Source: Bacteroidales bacterium
GTDB taxonomy: Bacteria; Bacteroidota; Bacteroidia; Bacteroidales; P3
Length of the DNA stretch: 63,071 nucleotides
NCBI GenBank assembly: GCA_024400565.1
Contig: JAKSMQ010000008.1
Coordinates: 1 to 63,071 of the forward strand
Direction: 5' to 3'
Below, piece by piece: positions 44,188 to 52,853 of the stretch. The notes under the pieces are model-generated. The model saw nothing but the letters and a program-made list of their open reading frames with translations, did not search any database and was not told the DNA's origin. How positions within the stretch are numbered: position 1 is the stretch's first letter; every line of letters begins with the position of its first letter. The position numbers and the translations under genes are program-made.

Positions 44188-44393
44188 TGTATCCATAGTA
44201 ATAATTTTGTGCAAAAATACTAATAAATAACGACATAATAACGCCTACCCTCAAATAGTTATCCCCTACCCTCTGTTAACAAAGTGATTATTATCCGCAC
44301 TTTATGGAGAGAATATTCCGGAACTCTATGTTACTTTTTCTCTCATAGGAGAAGAGCCAAAAGAGTTCCCTTCCCTTTATCTAATCCCGATAC

Positions 44394-44482
44394 AAAGTCT
44401 GCCTAAAGTCCACTTAGTCTCCATATAAGCAGAAGAAAACGATTCCGAAGTGGAGTTTATGCAGACGCTATATGGACTCTAT
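44394..44482. repeat. Inverted repeat with 11-bp units
   Basis: Right arm: GTGGAGTTTAT, GCAGACGCTAT and ATGGACTCTAT (44450-44482), exact 11-bp spacing. Left arm: AAAGTCTGCCT, AAAGTCCACTT and AGTCTCCATAT (44394-44426), the inverse of the same three unit types in permuted order. It lies in the 324-nt gap between rsmG and ftsE, where I see no gene. Confidence 0.75.
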
Positions 44483-44538
44483 ATGAAAGATATTGTACGT
44501 CTGGGTGTATTTTATCAACCCGGCCAAGGACAATTAGC

Positions 44539-45162
44539 CTACAAAGGAAGATGTATAACCATCTTGGTTTCAAAATACTCTTCGTTATAGAAATCGCTAA
44601 TCGGAAAGGTCTTGACTTTGTTCTTGAAAGGAGCCAGTTCTTCAGAAAGGTCGCCGCCCTTCAGGTATAGGATACCATTGCGAAGCTTGTGATACTGAAC
44701 ATCCGAACAACGCCCCTTTACCCAACCGACAAATTGGGAGAGGTCAGTTACAGCCCTACTGACGATAAAATCAAAATCACGTTCGGGAATCTGTTCAACT
44801 CGGGTCTGGGCACAACGGACATTCTTGAGGTCAAGTTTTTCTACCACATCGGAGACCACCTTTATCTTCTTTCCAATCGAATCGACCAGATAGAACTTAG
44901 ACTCGGGAAACATAATGGCTAAAGGAATACCAGGGAAACCTCCACCAGTACCCACATCCAATATTTCGGCCATACTCTTGAAAGGCTGAACCTTGGCTAT
45001 GGCCAAAGAGTGGAGCACATGATGTTCGACAAAAGAATCCATATCCTTGCGCGAAACAACATTTATCTTCGAATTCCAGTCCTCATAAAGGGCAGGCATA
45101 GCGGCAAACTGTTCCTTCTGACGTTCGGTAAGATCGGGGAAATATTTCAAAATCTGGTCCAT
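44539..45162 (-). CDS. rsmG: 16S rRNA (guanine527-N7)-methyltransferase
   Basis: Methylates G527 of 16S rRNA. The 207-aa protein has motif I ILDVGTGGGFPGIPLAI near residues 67-83, FYLVDSIGKKIKVV and the conserved FDFIVSRAV block. Length and motifs are normal for RsmG/GidB. It lies 74 nt downstream of rpoD on the same strand and may share its transcript. Confidence 0.96.
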   Translation of the reverse strand: MDQILKYFPDLTERQKEQFAAMPALYEDWNSKINVVSRKDMDSFVEHHVLHSLAIAKVQPFKSMAEILDVGTGGGFPGIPLAIMFPESKFYLVDSIGKKIKVVSDVVEKLDLKNVRCAQTRVEQIPERDFDFIVSRAVTDLSQFVGWVKGRCSDVQYHKLRNGILYLKGGDLSEELAPFKNKVKTFPISDFYNEEYFETKMVIHLPL

Positions 45163-45236
45163 AGCGGATGGTCTTTAGAAAGAATAGAGGGAGGAGGCAG
45201 CGCCCTCTCCCTCAAATAGTCTATTTTGATATCGCT

Positions 45237-46097
45237 TTACAAATATGCGATAAGATGTTTGCTCTTTGAACTGGCACGCAGACGCTTGATACCCTTCTCT
45301 TTAATCTGGCGTACACGCTCACGGGTAAGACCAAACTTCATAGCAATCTCATCAAGGCTGAATGCATGAGGATAACCGATTCCGAAATACATACGGATCA
45401 CCTCGCGTTCTACCTCGGTCAAAGATGACAGAGACCTCTGAATTTCGGTTGCCAACGATTCGTGCATGAGAGACGAATCGGTTGCAGGAGTATCCTCGTT
45501 GGGGAGCACGTCTACAAAGTTTACATCCTCATCAGCTACCAAAGGAGCGTCAATGGAGATATGACGGCCGGAGATACCCAAGACGGCTTTAACCTTATCT
45601 TCAGGCAGGTCAAGAAGTTCCGCGAGCTCATCTTCTGATGGAGGACGCTCAAGTTTCTGTTCCAGCTTAGAAATCTCTTTTTTCAATTTATTGAGCGCAC
45701 CCAACTGGTTGGAAGGAAGGCGTACAATTCGAGAATTCTCAGCGATTGCCTGAAGAATGGACTGACGGATCCACCATACGGCATAGGAGATAAATTTAAA
45801 ACCACGGGTTTCGTCAAATCGTTTAGCTGCTTTTATAAGACCTACATTTCCCTCGTTGATAAGGTCGGGAAGAGAAAGGCCTTGGTTCTGATACTGCTTA
45901 GCGACAGATACCACAAAACGGAGATTAGCGCGAGTAAGACGATTGAGAGCAGCCTGGTCGCCCTGCTTGATACGCTGGGCAAGCTGTACCTCCTCATCAG
46001 GAGAGAGTAACTCCTCGCTACAAATATCCTGTAGGTATTTGTCAAGCGACTTAATGTCGCGATTGGTAATAGAATGGGTAATTTTTAACTGTCTCAT
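45237..46097 (-). CDS. rpoD: Primary RNA polymerase sigma factor
   Basis: Sigma-70 of the short Bacteroidetes form (286 aa, lacking the long region 1.1 and spacer of E. coli RpoD). Region 1.2 is [21 protein letters not shown], region 2 includes [17 protein letters not shown] and [15 protein letters not shown], region 3 follows, and region 4.2 is [22 protein letters not shown]. This factor is expected to read the TTTG/TAnnTTTG promoters marked in this window. Confidence 0.96.
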   Translation of the reverse strand: MRQLKITHSITNRDIKSLDKYLQDICSEELLSPDEEVQLAQRIKQGDQAALNRLTRANLRFVVSVAKQYQNQGLSLPDLINEGNVGLIKAAKRFDETRGFKFISYAVWWIRQSILQAIAENSRIVRLPSNQLGALNKLKKEISKLEQKLERPPSEDELAELLDLPEDKVKAVLGISGRHISIDAPLVADEDVNFVDVLPNEDTPATDSSLMHESLATEIQRSLSSLTEVEREVIRMYFGIGYPHAFSLDEIAMKFGLTRERVRQIKEKGIKRLRASSKSKHLIAYL

Positions 46098-46201
46098 GCA
46101 AAACCTTTAGTTACTTTTTTTCAATCTTATGCTTTGTATAACGTATAATTGTCAAAAATGTTTCATCCAAGTCAAAAAAAAGTTGTAAAAAGTAACATCT
46201 T

Positions 46202-46360
46202 TTAATATATGTATATCTTATTATAGAAATAAATACCTCCAGTTATAGCCTGTAGAATACATTCTTCCATTAATTTGAAAGGCATCTTCTTTCTAATAAC
46301 TCTTTCCGCAAACTTTTTATTACACAATTCAACACGACCATCCTTATAGAAGATGATCAA
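46202..46360 (-). CDS. Candidate 52-aa small ORF
   Basis: A short frame from a TTG start (46360) encodes a basic, hydrophobic peptide (LIIFYKDGRVELCNKKF at the start, GGIYFYNKIYIY at the end) in the 287-nt gap between ftsK and rpoD. The codon pattern and residue mix look protein-like, but there is no ATG near the start, no clear ribosome site and no recognised family. It may be a remnant of a longer gene. Confidence 0.25.
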   Translation of the reverse strand: MIIFYKDGRVELCNKKFAERVIRKKMPFKLMEECILQAITGGIYFYNKIYIY

Positions 46361-46384
46361 ATGATTTCCGCTTAACGTCCGATA

Positions 46385-49126
46385 CTAGAGCGAACGGAGA
46401 ATATCCTGAAGCGAGACTTCGTCTTTTACCAGTACCTCGCGAGCCTTTGATCCGTTGTAAGGGCCTACGATTCCTGCAGCCTCGAGCTGATCCATTATGC
46501 GACCGGCTCGATTGTAACCCAACTGCAACTTACGTTGAAGGAGAGAGGTCGAACCGAACTGACTTGCTACTACGAGACGAGCGCAATCCTCAAACATGGC
46601 ATCTTTCTGACGAGGATCAAAATCCTTGTTGGGAGCCTCATTCTCATCGAGATATTCAGGCAGAATGAATCCGTCGGGATAGCCTCTCTGCATACCGATC
46701 TGGTCGGCCAGCTGATCAATCTCTTCCGTCTCGATAAGAGCACATTGTATACGAACCATGTCGCTACCAGCCAAAGAGATAAGCATATCTCCTCGACCTA
46801 TAAGCTGGTTGGCGCCACCAGTATCGAGAATGGTTCGGGAGTCGATAGCCGAGGTAACGCGGAACGCAATACGGGCGGGGAAGTTGGTCTTGATAGTACC
46901 GGTAATAATATTGGTAGTAGGACGTTGGGTGGCGATAATCAGATGAATACCTACCGCACGGGCCAACTGGGCCAGACGGCAAATTGGCAACTCTACCTCT
47001 TTGCCTGCCGTCATGATAAGGTCGGCAAACTCGTCGATTACCAACACGATATAAGGCAGATAGCGATGACCGTTCTGGGGATTGAGCCGGCGCTTCTTGA
47101 ACTTGTCATTATACTCTGTTATCTTTCTCACGCCAGCCTGTTTGAGAAGATCGTAACGCTGGTCCATCTCAATACAAAGCGAATTAAGCGTGCGGACGAC
47201 CTTCTTGACGTCCGTAATGATGGCATCTGTCTCGTCGGGCATCTTGGCCAGATAATGACGTTCAATCTTGCTGTAGAGCGAGAGTTCGACCTTCTTGGGG
47301 TCAACCATAACAAACTTCAGCTCAGAAGGATGCTTCTTATAAAGAAGAGAGGCTATAATGGCATTTAGACCTACCGACTTACCCGTACCTGTTGCTCCTG
47401 CCATAAGGAGATGGGGCATCTTGGCCAGGTCAGTCACATAGGGCTCATTACTGATAGTCTTTCCTAACGCGATAGGCAATTCCATCTTGCCGCTATTGAC
47501 AAACTGGTCGCTCGAGAGCATGGTCTTCATGGATACTATCTGAGGTTTGGCATTCGGAACCTCTATACCCACGGCACTCTTGCCTGGAATAGGAGCTATG
47601 ATACGGATACCCAAAGCGGCAAGCGAGAGGGCAATATCGTCCTCAAGACTCTTGATTTTGGAGATACGGACACCTGGAGCAGGCTTGATCTCATAAAGGG
47701 TAACGGTAGGTCCGGGAGAAGCCGAGATACCCACTATTTCAATACCATAGTCGCGAAGAGTCTTGACAATACGGTCTTTATTCTCAATAAGTTCTTCCTT
47801 GGTTACTCTTACATTCTTTTCTTCCCAGTCGCGCAAAATATCGAGCGAGGGCATCTGATAATCTTTCAGGTCTAGATGCGGATCGTAGGGAGGCAACTCT
47901 TCTCCTGTTTCGGCATTTACGAGTTGTCCGTCTTCGACTACAACACGCGGTTTCTCATCAGGAACAGATACAACCTCAACGTCAATATCATCATTTTCAA
48001 GCATACCGGTATCTTTTACTTCAAAACCGACTTCAGCCCCTTTATTTTCCGGTTCTTCCATACCGGTAATTGTAAATTCAGGCTCGTCAGTCTTGGAAGT
48101 CTCGGAAGTCTTGCCGGTAGCTCTACGCATAATGCGTTCAAATTCGTCATCTATATCAAAGGCAATATTGGTCTCCTGCTGAGGAGTTTGGGTCGAAACC
48201 TCAGTCTCTGTCATCAAAGAGACCGGAACTCCGGGCTCTATAGTCTCTACGGACTCCTGCTTAGGTTCTTTATGGGGAACCTCCTGTTCATAATCGTTTA
48301 CAAATTCGCCTCCGTCATCTTCCTCGTCATCCACTCTGGGATGGAGAATACGTTTCCACCAGGGTCTGCGGTCAACGTCTTCGTCCTCCTCTTCTACTTC
48401 CTCGTCCTCCTCTTCTTCATCCTCTTCTTCTACAAGTTCCATATCTTCTCCACGCTCTTTCTTCTTCCATTCAGGCAACTTGATTTTGGGCATCTGTACA
48501 TGATGGACATAGAACACCATTATTGCCGCCAGAGCCAGAAGAAGTATGGGGGTAAAGATGCTGATAAGACCATTCAGACCAGCAGCAATCGAGTATCCGA
48601 ACACGCCGGCAAAGCATTCGAAATTGTGCTGGAAATCCTCGTCGCCGAAGGCCACATCTATATAACCCAAGGTACAGGACAGCCATTCCATCCAGAAGAG
48701 ACAATAGAAAGTGGTAGGACCGATGGGGAGAACAACCTTGTGTTTGATTTCAGGAGCAAGCCCTTCATTGTAACGCTTGTTCTTGCGGGCATGGCGGAAT
48801 ACATAAAGACTGAGAGAGCAGAATATTATGGAGAATCCCAAAGCGCCAAGACCGAAGGTCTGTTCAATCAGCAAGGTGGCAGCCCAGTTGCCCAACGAGC
48901 CAAGCCAGTTGTTTCCCGGTTCGCTGAGCGAGAAGAAATAGGATATCATGGCAACCAGCAGAAAGACAGCCAGGAGCATATAGAAGACGCCACGCATTCG
49001 CGCAAAGTCATCGCCCTTGAGGAAGGCAAGGATTTTCTCCGATGATGCGCCCGAACTGTTGCGAGTTTTGGTTTTGGTTTTGCCGGTAGCTTTCTTTTTT
49101 GTGTTTTTGGTTGTTTTGGTTGCCAT
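46385..49126 (-). CDS. ftsK: DNA translocase FtsK/SpoIIIE
   Basis: Septal DNA pump that positions chromosome termini for XerCD. The 913-aa protein has a Lys/Thr-rich N-terminus, four membrane helices (first MLLAVFLLVAMISYFF near residue 50), a very acidic Glu/Asp linker (about residues 225-270), then the motor: beta domain GIEIVGISASPGPTVTLYE, Walker A MAGATGTGKSVGLNA, Walker B IVLVIDEFADLIM and the RPTTNIITG block. The gamma winged helix is QRKLQLGYNRAGRIMDQLE. It is consistent with the xerD gene elsewhere in the window. Confidence 0.96.
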   Translation of the reverse strand: MATKTTKNTKKKATGKTKTKTRNSSGASSEKILAFLKGDDFARMRGVFYMLLAVFLLVAMISYFFSLSEPGNNWLGSLGNWAATLLIEQTFGLGALGFSIIFCSLSLYVFRHARKNKRYNEGLAPEIKHKVVLPIGPTTFYCLFWMEWLSCTLGYIDVAFGDEDFQHNFECFAGVFGYSIAAGLNGLISIFTPILLLALAAIMVFYVHHVQMPKIKLPEWKKKERGEDMELVEEEDEEEEDEEVEEEDEDVDRRPWWKRILHPRVDDEEDDGGEFVNDYEQEVPHKEPKQESVETIEPGVPVSLMTETEVSTQTPQQETNIAFDIDDEFERIMRRATGKTSETSKTDEPEFTITGMEEPENKGAEVGFEVKDTGMLENDDIDVEVVSVPDEKPRVVVEDGQLVNAETGEELPPYDPHLDLKDYQMPSLDILRDWEEKNVRVTKEELIENKDRIVKTLRDYGIEIVGISASPGPTVTLYEIKPAPGVRISKIKSLEDDIALSLAALGIRIIAPIPGKSAVGIEVPNAKPQIVSMKTMLSSDQFVNSGKMELPIALGKTISNEPYVTDLAKMPHLLMAGATGTGKSVGLNAIIASLLYKKHPSELKFVMVDPKKVELSLYSKIERHYLAKMPDETDAIITDVKKVVRTLNSLCIEMDQRYDLLKQAGVRKITEYNDKFKKRRLNPQNGHRYLPYIVLVIDEFADLIMTAGKEVELPICRLAQLARAVGIHLIIATQRPTTNIITGTIKTNFPARIAFRVTSAIDSRTILDTGGANQLIGRGDMLISLAGSDMVRIQCALIETEEIDQLADQIGMQRGYPDGFILPEYLDENEAPNKDFDPRQKDAMFEDCARLVVASQFGSTSLLQRKLQLGYNRAGRIMDQLEAAGIVGPYNGSKAREVLVKDEVSLQDILRSL

Positions 49127-49205
49127 GCGTTACTTATTCAGATGTGTGTGCTTAAATGGAACGGTTGCCCTAAAGCAACCATAAGGACAGCCCGACAACG
49201 GGCCT

Positions 49206-49250
49206 GGAAAAATTCCCCGTCCTGAGGCAGAAGCCCCAGGACGGGGAATG
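49206..49250 (-). terminator. Terminator downstream of the 49254 gene
   Basis: ATTCCCCGTCCT pairs with AGGACGGGGAAT around a GC-rich loop, followed by TTTTTCC on the minus strand. Confidence 0.85.
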
Positions 49251-49253
49251 ATT

Positions 49254-50108
49254 CTAATGGAGATAGTTCTTGCTGATACGGCTGATATTTTCTCTCAACA
49301 GCGTGATTTCAACGTCCTTAGCAGAGAGTTTGAAGTCATTAACAACCTTACGGTTGGTTTCATCCTCCTGCACCTTGATGGCCGAGAGGCGAACCTGACC
49401 TTCTGCTGTACCCTGAATCATATAGGAGAAACCGAACTCCAGAACGGGATGATTCAATCCCCAGAATGGAGCGCAGTCGAAAGGAAGGGTCATATCTTCA
49501 GCCACCCAAAGCTCAGACTCAAGCGCTTCGCAGAGATAGAGCACGCACTTGTGACCGGCAATCACTCTGGTCTTGCTGGGAATGGGCTTGTACATCGTGT
49601 TGACTAGCTCTTTGAGATCTTCTTCATTACCAGTCTGTTTCATTCTGACAATATCCATCAGGGGTGTATATCTGTCGGAGAGATATTCGAACTTAAGGCT
49701 CTCGCTCTTGATTAATGGACCTGTACCATCTGCTCTACAGCCGAGAGTAATAACGTCCTCCTTGGCAAAATAGCTGGTAATAAGGCCACACAACTGGCTG
49801 TAAAGTCCGTCGGGATGTACAATAATATAATCTTCGGTCAGAAGGACATCTGGTTTCTTTTCGGATTTCTTATTGGCCGACTGAGGGATTTCTGCCTCGG
49901 GCTGAGAGGTTGCAACTGCAACGGGAGCTACGCTATTGCTGATATCCGCCTTGTAATAAATGGTACCATAGAAGGGCTTAGCCTGCTTCTTTTCTTTGGT
50001 TTCCACCTTGGGGGCAGCCTGCTTAGCCTTGCCGCCCTTCTTCTGAGCAAAGGATGGAAGGGTTATGGCCACGAGCGCCACAACCCATATCAGTTTATTC
50101 AGTTTCAT
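49254..50108 (-). CDS. Secreted hypothetical protein, DUF4412-like
   Basis: Protein of 284 aa from the Met at 50108 (MKLNKLIWVVALVAITLPSFAQ signal). The mature protein starts with a Lys/Ala-rich stretch, then KPFYGTIYYKADI and later TRVIAGHKCVLYLC, ELWVAEDMTLPFDCAPFWG. This order (G-x-I-x-Y strand, then a GxKC motif, then a W-[VC]-x-E/D strand and a P-x-x-F) resembles the next gene upstream and the DUF4412/GLPGLI-like secreted proteins. Function unknown. It ends in a strong terminator and is probably co-transcribed with its neighbour. Confidence 0.7.
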   Translation of the reverse strand: MKLNKLIWVVALVAITLPSFAQKKGGKAKQAAPKVETKEKKQAKPFYGTIYYKADISNSVAPVAVATSQPEAEIPQSANKKSEKKPDVLLTEDYIIVHPDGLYSQLCGLITSYFAKEDVITLGCRADGTGPLIKSESLKFEYLSDRYTPLMDIVRMKQTGNEEDLKELVNTMYKPIPSKTRVIAGHKCVLYLCEALESELWVAEDMTLPFDCAPFWGLNHPVLEFGFSYMIQGTAEGQVRLSAIKVQEDETNRKVVNDFKLSAKDVEITLLRENISRISKNYLH

Positions 50109-50134
50109 TGTAAATGCCACCTTTTGCGGTTAGA

Positions 50135-50863
50135 TTAATCCTGCATCAGTTCGATTGCCTCTTTGAGTTCGCGCGAAACGAGCAGCAGCTCTTCCTTGGT
50201 GCCCTCTTTGAAACCTGCACGATTGAGGAAGTCTACGTCTTTAACCTTACCCTTGATAATCTTGGTAGCGGTAAGGGTGATAGCATGTCCGTTGTCGTCG
50301 AGCTGCTGGCTGAACTGGAGAGGAGCACCTTTGATACCGATGCCGCCGAGAGCAAAGTTTACAGCAGGTCCGATTTCCTCGCAATACCAGATATCCATAG
50401 GATGATCCTTGCCTTCTTCATCAAAGCTGTGTACGCGGGCCAGTTTGGCCTTCATGTCGCAGATGGTCTTGGTCTCATTGAGGTATTCTACATAGAAGCC
50501 CTCGGTACAGGGGATGGTAAGGCTGTCGATGGTGGACTGAGAAACAGTCTCGGAAATATAGAACTTACCTTCGCCACGATAGGTCTCAAGTTCAACTCCC
50601 TGAGCGCCGAGCATAGCGATATACTGACTGAAGTCAACATAGTTGGTAACCTCGCGGCCATCCTGCATCATGTCGCCGAAAACGAATTTCTCACCCATTA
50701 CCTTTGCCTCTGATTCTGCCTGAGAAGCAGGAATATCAATAGCCACCTCGCCGGAGGAGGTCATAGTGTACTTGATGATGCCTTTGAATTTGTTTTGAGC
50801 ATTAAGAGAAAGAGCGCTCATTGTCATCACGGCCACAGCGGCCAACATAAAAATACGTTTCAT
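50135..50863 (-). CDS. Secreted hypothetical protein, paralogue of the downstream gene
   Basis: Protein of 242 aa from the Met at 50863 (MKRIFMLAAVAVMTMSALSLNAQ signal). It contains NKFKGIIKYTMTSSGEVAI, then TKTICDMKAKLARVHSF, DIWYCEEIGPAVNFALGG, which parallels the strand order of the gene at 49254. DUF4412-like by appearance. It lies 26 nt upstream of that gene. A minus-strand -7 element TATTTTTGC is present at 50949-50957, without a clear -33. Confidence 0.7.
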   Translation of the reverse strand: MKRIFMLAAVAVMTMSALSLNAQNKFKGIIKYTMTSSGEVAIDIPASQAESEAKVMGEKFVFGDMMQDGREVTNYVDFSQYIAMLGAQGVELETYRGEGKFYISETVSQSTIDSLTIPCTEGFYVEYLNETKTICDMKAKLARVHSFDEEGKDHPMDIWYCEEIGPAVNFALGGIGIKGAPLQFSQQLDDNGHAITLTATKIIKGKVKDVDFLNRAGFKEGTKEELLLVSRELKEAIELMQD

Positions 50864-51026
50864 CGTTGAATTGTTTATTTTTACTGTAATTATTTTCTTT
50901 GTCGTTTCTTTTAATAACGCCATATTTTTTATATTAGTATTTGCAAAGGCAAAAATATTTCATCCTGTCGGATATTTCTGTCCCCAAGAAGAGTCTTTCG
51001 AGCCTGTCCAGAGCCCACGATAACTC

Positions 51027-51182
51027 CTCTTAGCGTCCCTATAGCGTCCCTATAGCGTCCACTTTGGCTCGCAAAACAGCCCTTCCCGTGCGACCTAAGT
51101 GGAGGCTAAGTGGAGGCTAAGTGGAGGCTAAGTGCTGCCTATGTGCTGGCTATGTGCTGTCTGTATGCTGGCTATGTGCCGA
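51027..51182. repeat. 11-bp tandem repeat element with inverse arm
   Basis: Right part 51095-51182: eight units in exact 11-bp register, from CTAAGTGGAGG (three times) through CTAAGTGCTGC and CTATGTGCTGG to CTATGTGCCGA. Left part 51027-51070: CTCTTAGCGTC, CCTATAGCGTC (twice), CACTTTGGCTC, also 11 bp. The left units are roughly the inverse of the right ones (AGTGGACGCTA against AAGTGGAGGCTA). Noncoding, between the beta-helix gene 3' end and the 50863 gene. Confidence 0.85.
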
Positions 51183-51205
51183 GAAGAGACTCTCACAGAC
51201 CTATT

Positions 51206-52837
51206 CTAACGGACGATTCCGATAAGATTGCGCACTTTTATTTCACGGCCCTTCTTACCTCTCTTGTTGATACGCTGCGAGTTAACATCTGCCCCCTGCC
51301 CCACTCTTCCGGTAGTATCCATTGTCGTGAGAGGGGTTGTGCTGATACGTATCTGGGGCGTCAGCATTCTATTGGAAGGCGTAACGACCTGCAGACCTTC
51401 TATCTTCACATTATCCAGCACTTTTATGGCTCCTGCCTGACCGCAGAGCTCGGTTGCTCCCGTAGGATGATAGACATCGAGAGACCGTACCGTTCGGGGC
51501 ATCTCCACCTTCATTCCTTTGACTCTCACGCTGGGGAAATACTTGTCGTGGAGTTCGGGACGGGCGTTATGGGTGGTATCATAGAGGATTACATTTACCA
51601 GATGATGGTGTGTGAGGGTGGTCACGAAGCTACAGTCGTTAAACTCGACCTCAAAGGGGGTATGGGCGTTGTAGTCGCCTCGCACTCTTACGGGTACACA
51701 ATCATCAAACACACAACGGTTAAAGCGTACCGTTCCGTAGAACGAGCTGAACTGGGTCTGTTTCTTTCTGAAGGTACAGTCGTTGCACTCTACATCCCTT
51801 CCGTAACAATGAATATCGAAACGATTGAGATCGCAATTATTGAGCGTAGTCTGATGCATGAAATTGCTGCCAAACACGCCCCAGTTGGCATCTGCTACAA
51901 CATGGTCAAAGCGTGCGTTGTAGGTATTCCCGACCGAGAGGGCATAGCCATAGCTTCCGGGTATGGTATGCGTTCCGTCTATCACCACGTCTTTAAGCTC
52001 AATATCAGCACAGTTACTGATGCTGATAACGCCGTCGTGCTCCAGTTTGATGCGACTCTTTGTGCGTGACGTTATTCCCGACGAGTCGTGGGGACAGAGT
52101 GCCAGCATGGCTGAGGTAGCCGAACTGTTGAACTTATGATACTGAGGGGTAGCAACGGTTATCTTTTCCAATCTCACATGACAGAGATTTCCGAATCCCA
52201 CTACTCCCGTACGGAAGGTACTCGATGGATGACGGCGGACGTGCAATCGGCTCATCCTTAGCGTATCGCCATCGATATTGACATAGCTGCATTTCATATC
52301 CGTAGCAGGAGTCGTATAGAGGGTTACCGGATTGTTGCCATAGCCGTTATTAATCTGTATCAGGTCGTTACGCTTCACCGAATAGCCGTATCCCTTGCGT
52401 TCTGCAATCCAGTTGTTATTGTCTGTCACGACGAGAAGTTTTTCTCCCGAAGAGAGTTCCTCGACGTTACGGTAGTCACCCGCGTCAATTATCTCGGTTT
52501 CAATCTCTAATGGGATTGTCTTATTGCTACGGCCAAACAGGGTATAATTCTTCTGCTCGTTGAGAACCACCAGCACGATGTCGAAGAAATCATTCTTCTT
52601 TGCCAGGGGAATCGTCTGAGGATTCTCGGGTATTTCAAGATAGATAGTCTGCTTTGAGAAAGGACTGTAGTCCACATAGGTATCAGCCTCAACGGCAGCA
52701 ACCTGAGCATCATAGATAGCCTGAAACCGAGCCTTGGGGTCATCGCCCTCCAGGCGTACTCTATCAATCTGTATCTGAGCCTTTACAAGCTGGGGAAGCA
52801 GACTCAGAATCAAGGACAATAAAATCAGCTTTCTCAT
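51206..52837 (-). CDS. Secreted right-handed beta-helix protein
   Basis: Protein of 543 aa with a signal peptide (MRKLILLSLILSLLPQLVKAQ). The central and C-terminal part shows repeated short strands of the pectate-lyase/parallel beta-helix type (GVISISNCADIELKDVVIDG, ARFDHVVADANWGVF, FDIHCYGRDVECNDCTF, VRFNRCVFDDC, FEVEFNDCSFV). Such folds bind or cleave polysaccharides, but I see no catalytic signature. It starts 16 nt after the stop of the transglutaminase-like gene and is probably co-expressed with it. Confidence 0.75.
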   Translation of the reverse strand: MRKLILLSLILSLLPQLVKAQIQIDRVRLEGDDPKARFQAIYDAQVAAVEADTYVDYSPFSKQTIYLEIPENPQTIPLAKKNDFFDIVLVVLNEQKNYTLFGRSNKTIPLEIETEIIDAGDYRNVEELSSGEKLLVVTDNNNWIAERKGYGYSVKRNDLIQINNGYGNNPVTLYTTPATDMKCSYVNIDGDTLRMSRLHVRRHPSSTFRTGVVGFGNLCHVRLEKITVATPQYHKFNSSATSAMLALCPHDSSGITSRTKSRIKLEHDGVISISNCADIELKDVVIDGTHTIPGSYGYALSVGNTYNARFDHVVADANWGVFGSNFMHQTTLNNCDLNRFDIHCYGRDVECNDCTFRKKQTQFSSFYGTVRFNRCVFDDCVPVRVRGDYNAHTPFEVEFNDCSFVTTLTHHHLVNVILYDTTHNARPELHDKYFPSVRVKGMKVEMPRTVRSLDVYHPTGATELCGQAGAIKVLDNVKIEGLQVVTPSNRMLTPQIRISTTPLTTMDTTGRVGQGADVNSQRINKRGKKGREIKVRNLIGIVR

Positions 52838-52853
52838 ATCAATCTATTGTGGG

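Noticed and set aside
47876..49045. A 389-aa frame antisense to ftsK
   Set aside because: It covers the ftsK membrane helices and acidic linker; its hydrophobic and Phe-rich look is a by-product of antisense Glu/Lys codons.
51095..51182. CRISPR array as explanation of the 11-bp arrays
   Set aside because: Contiguous 11-bp units without spacers.
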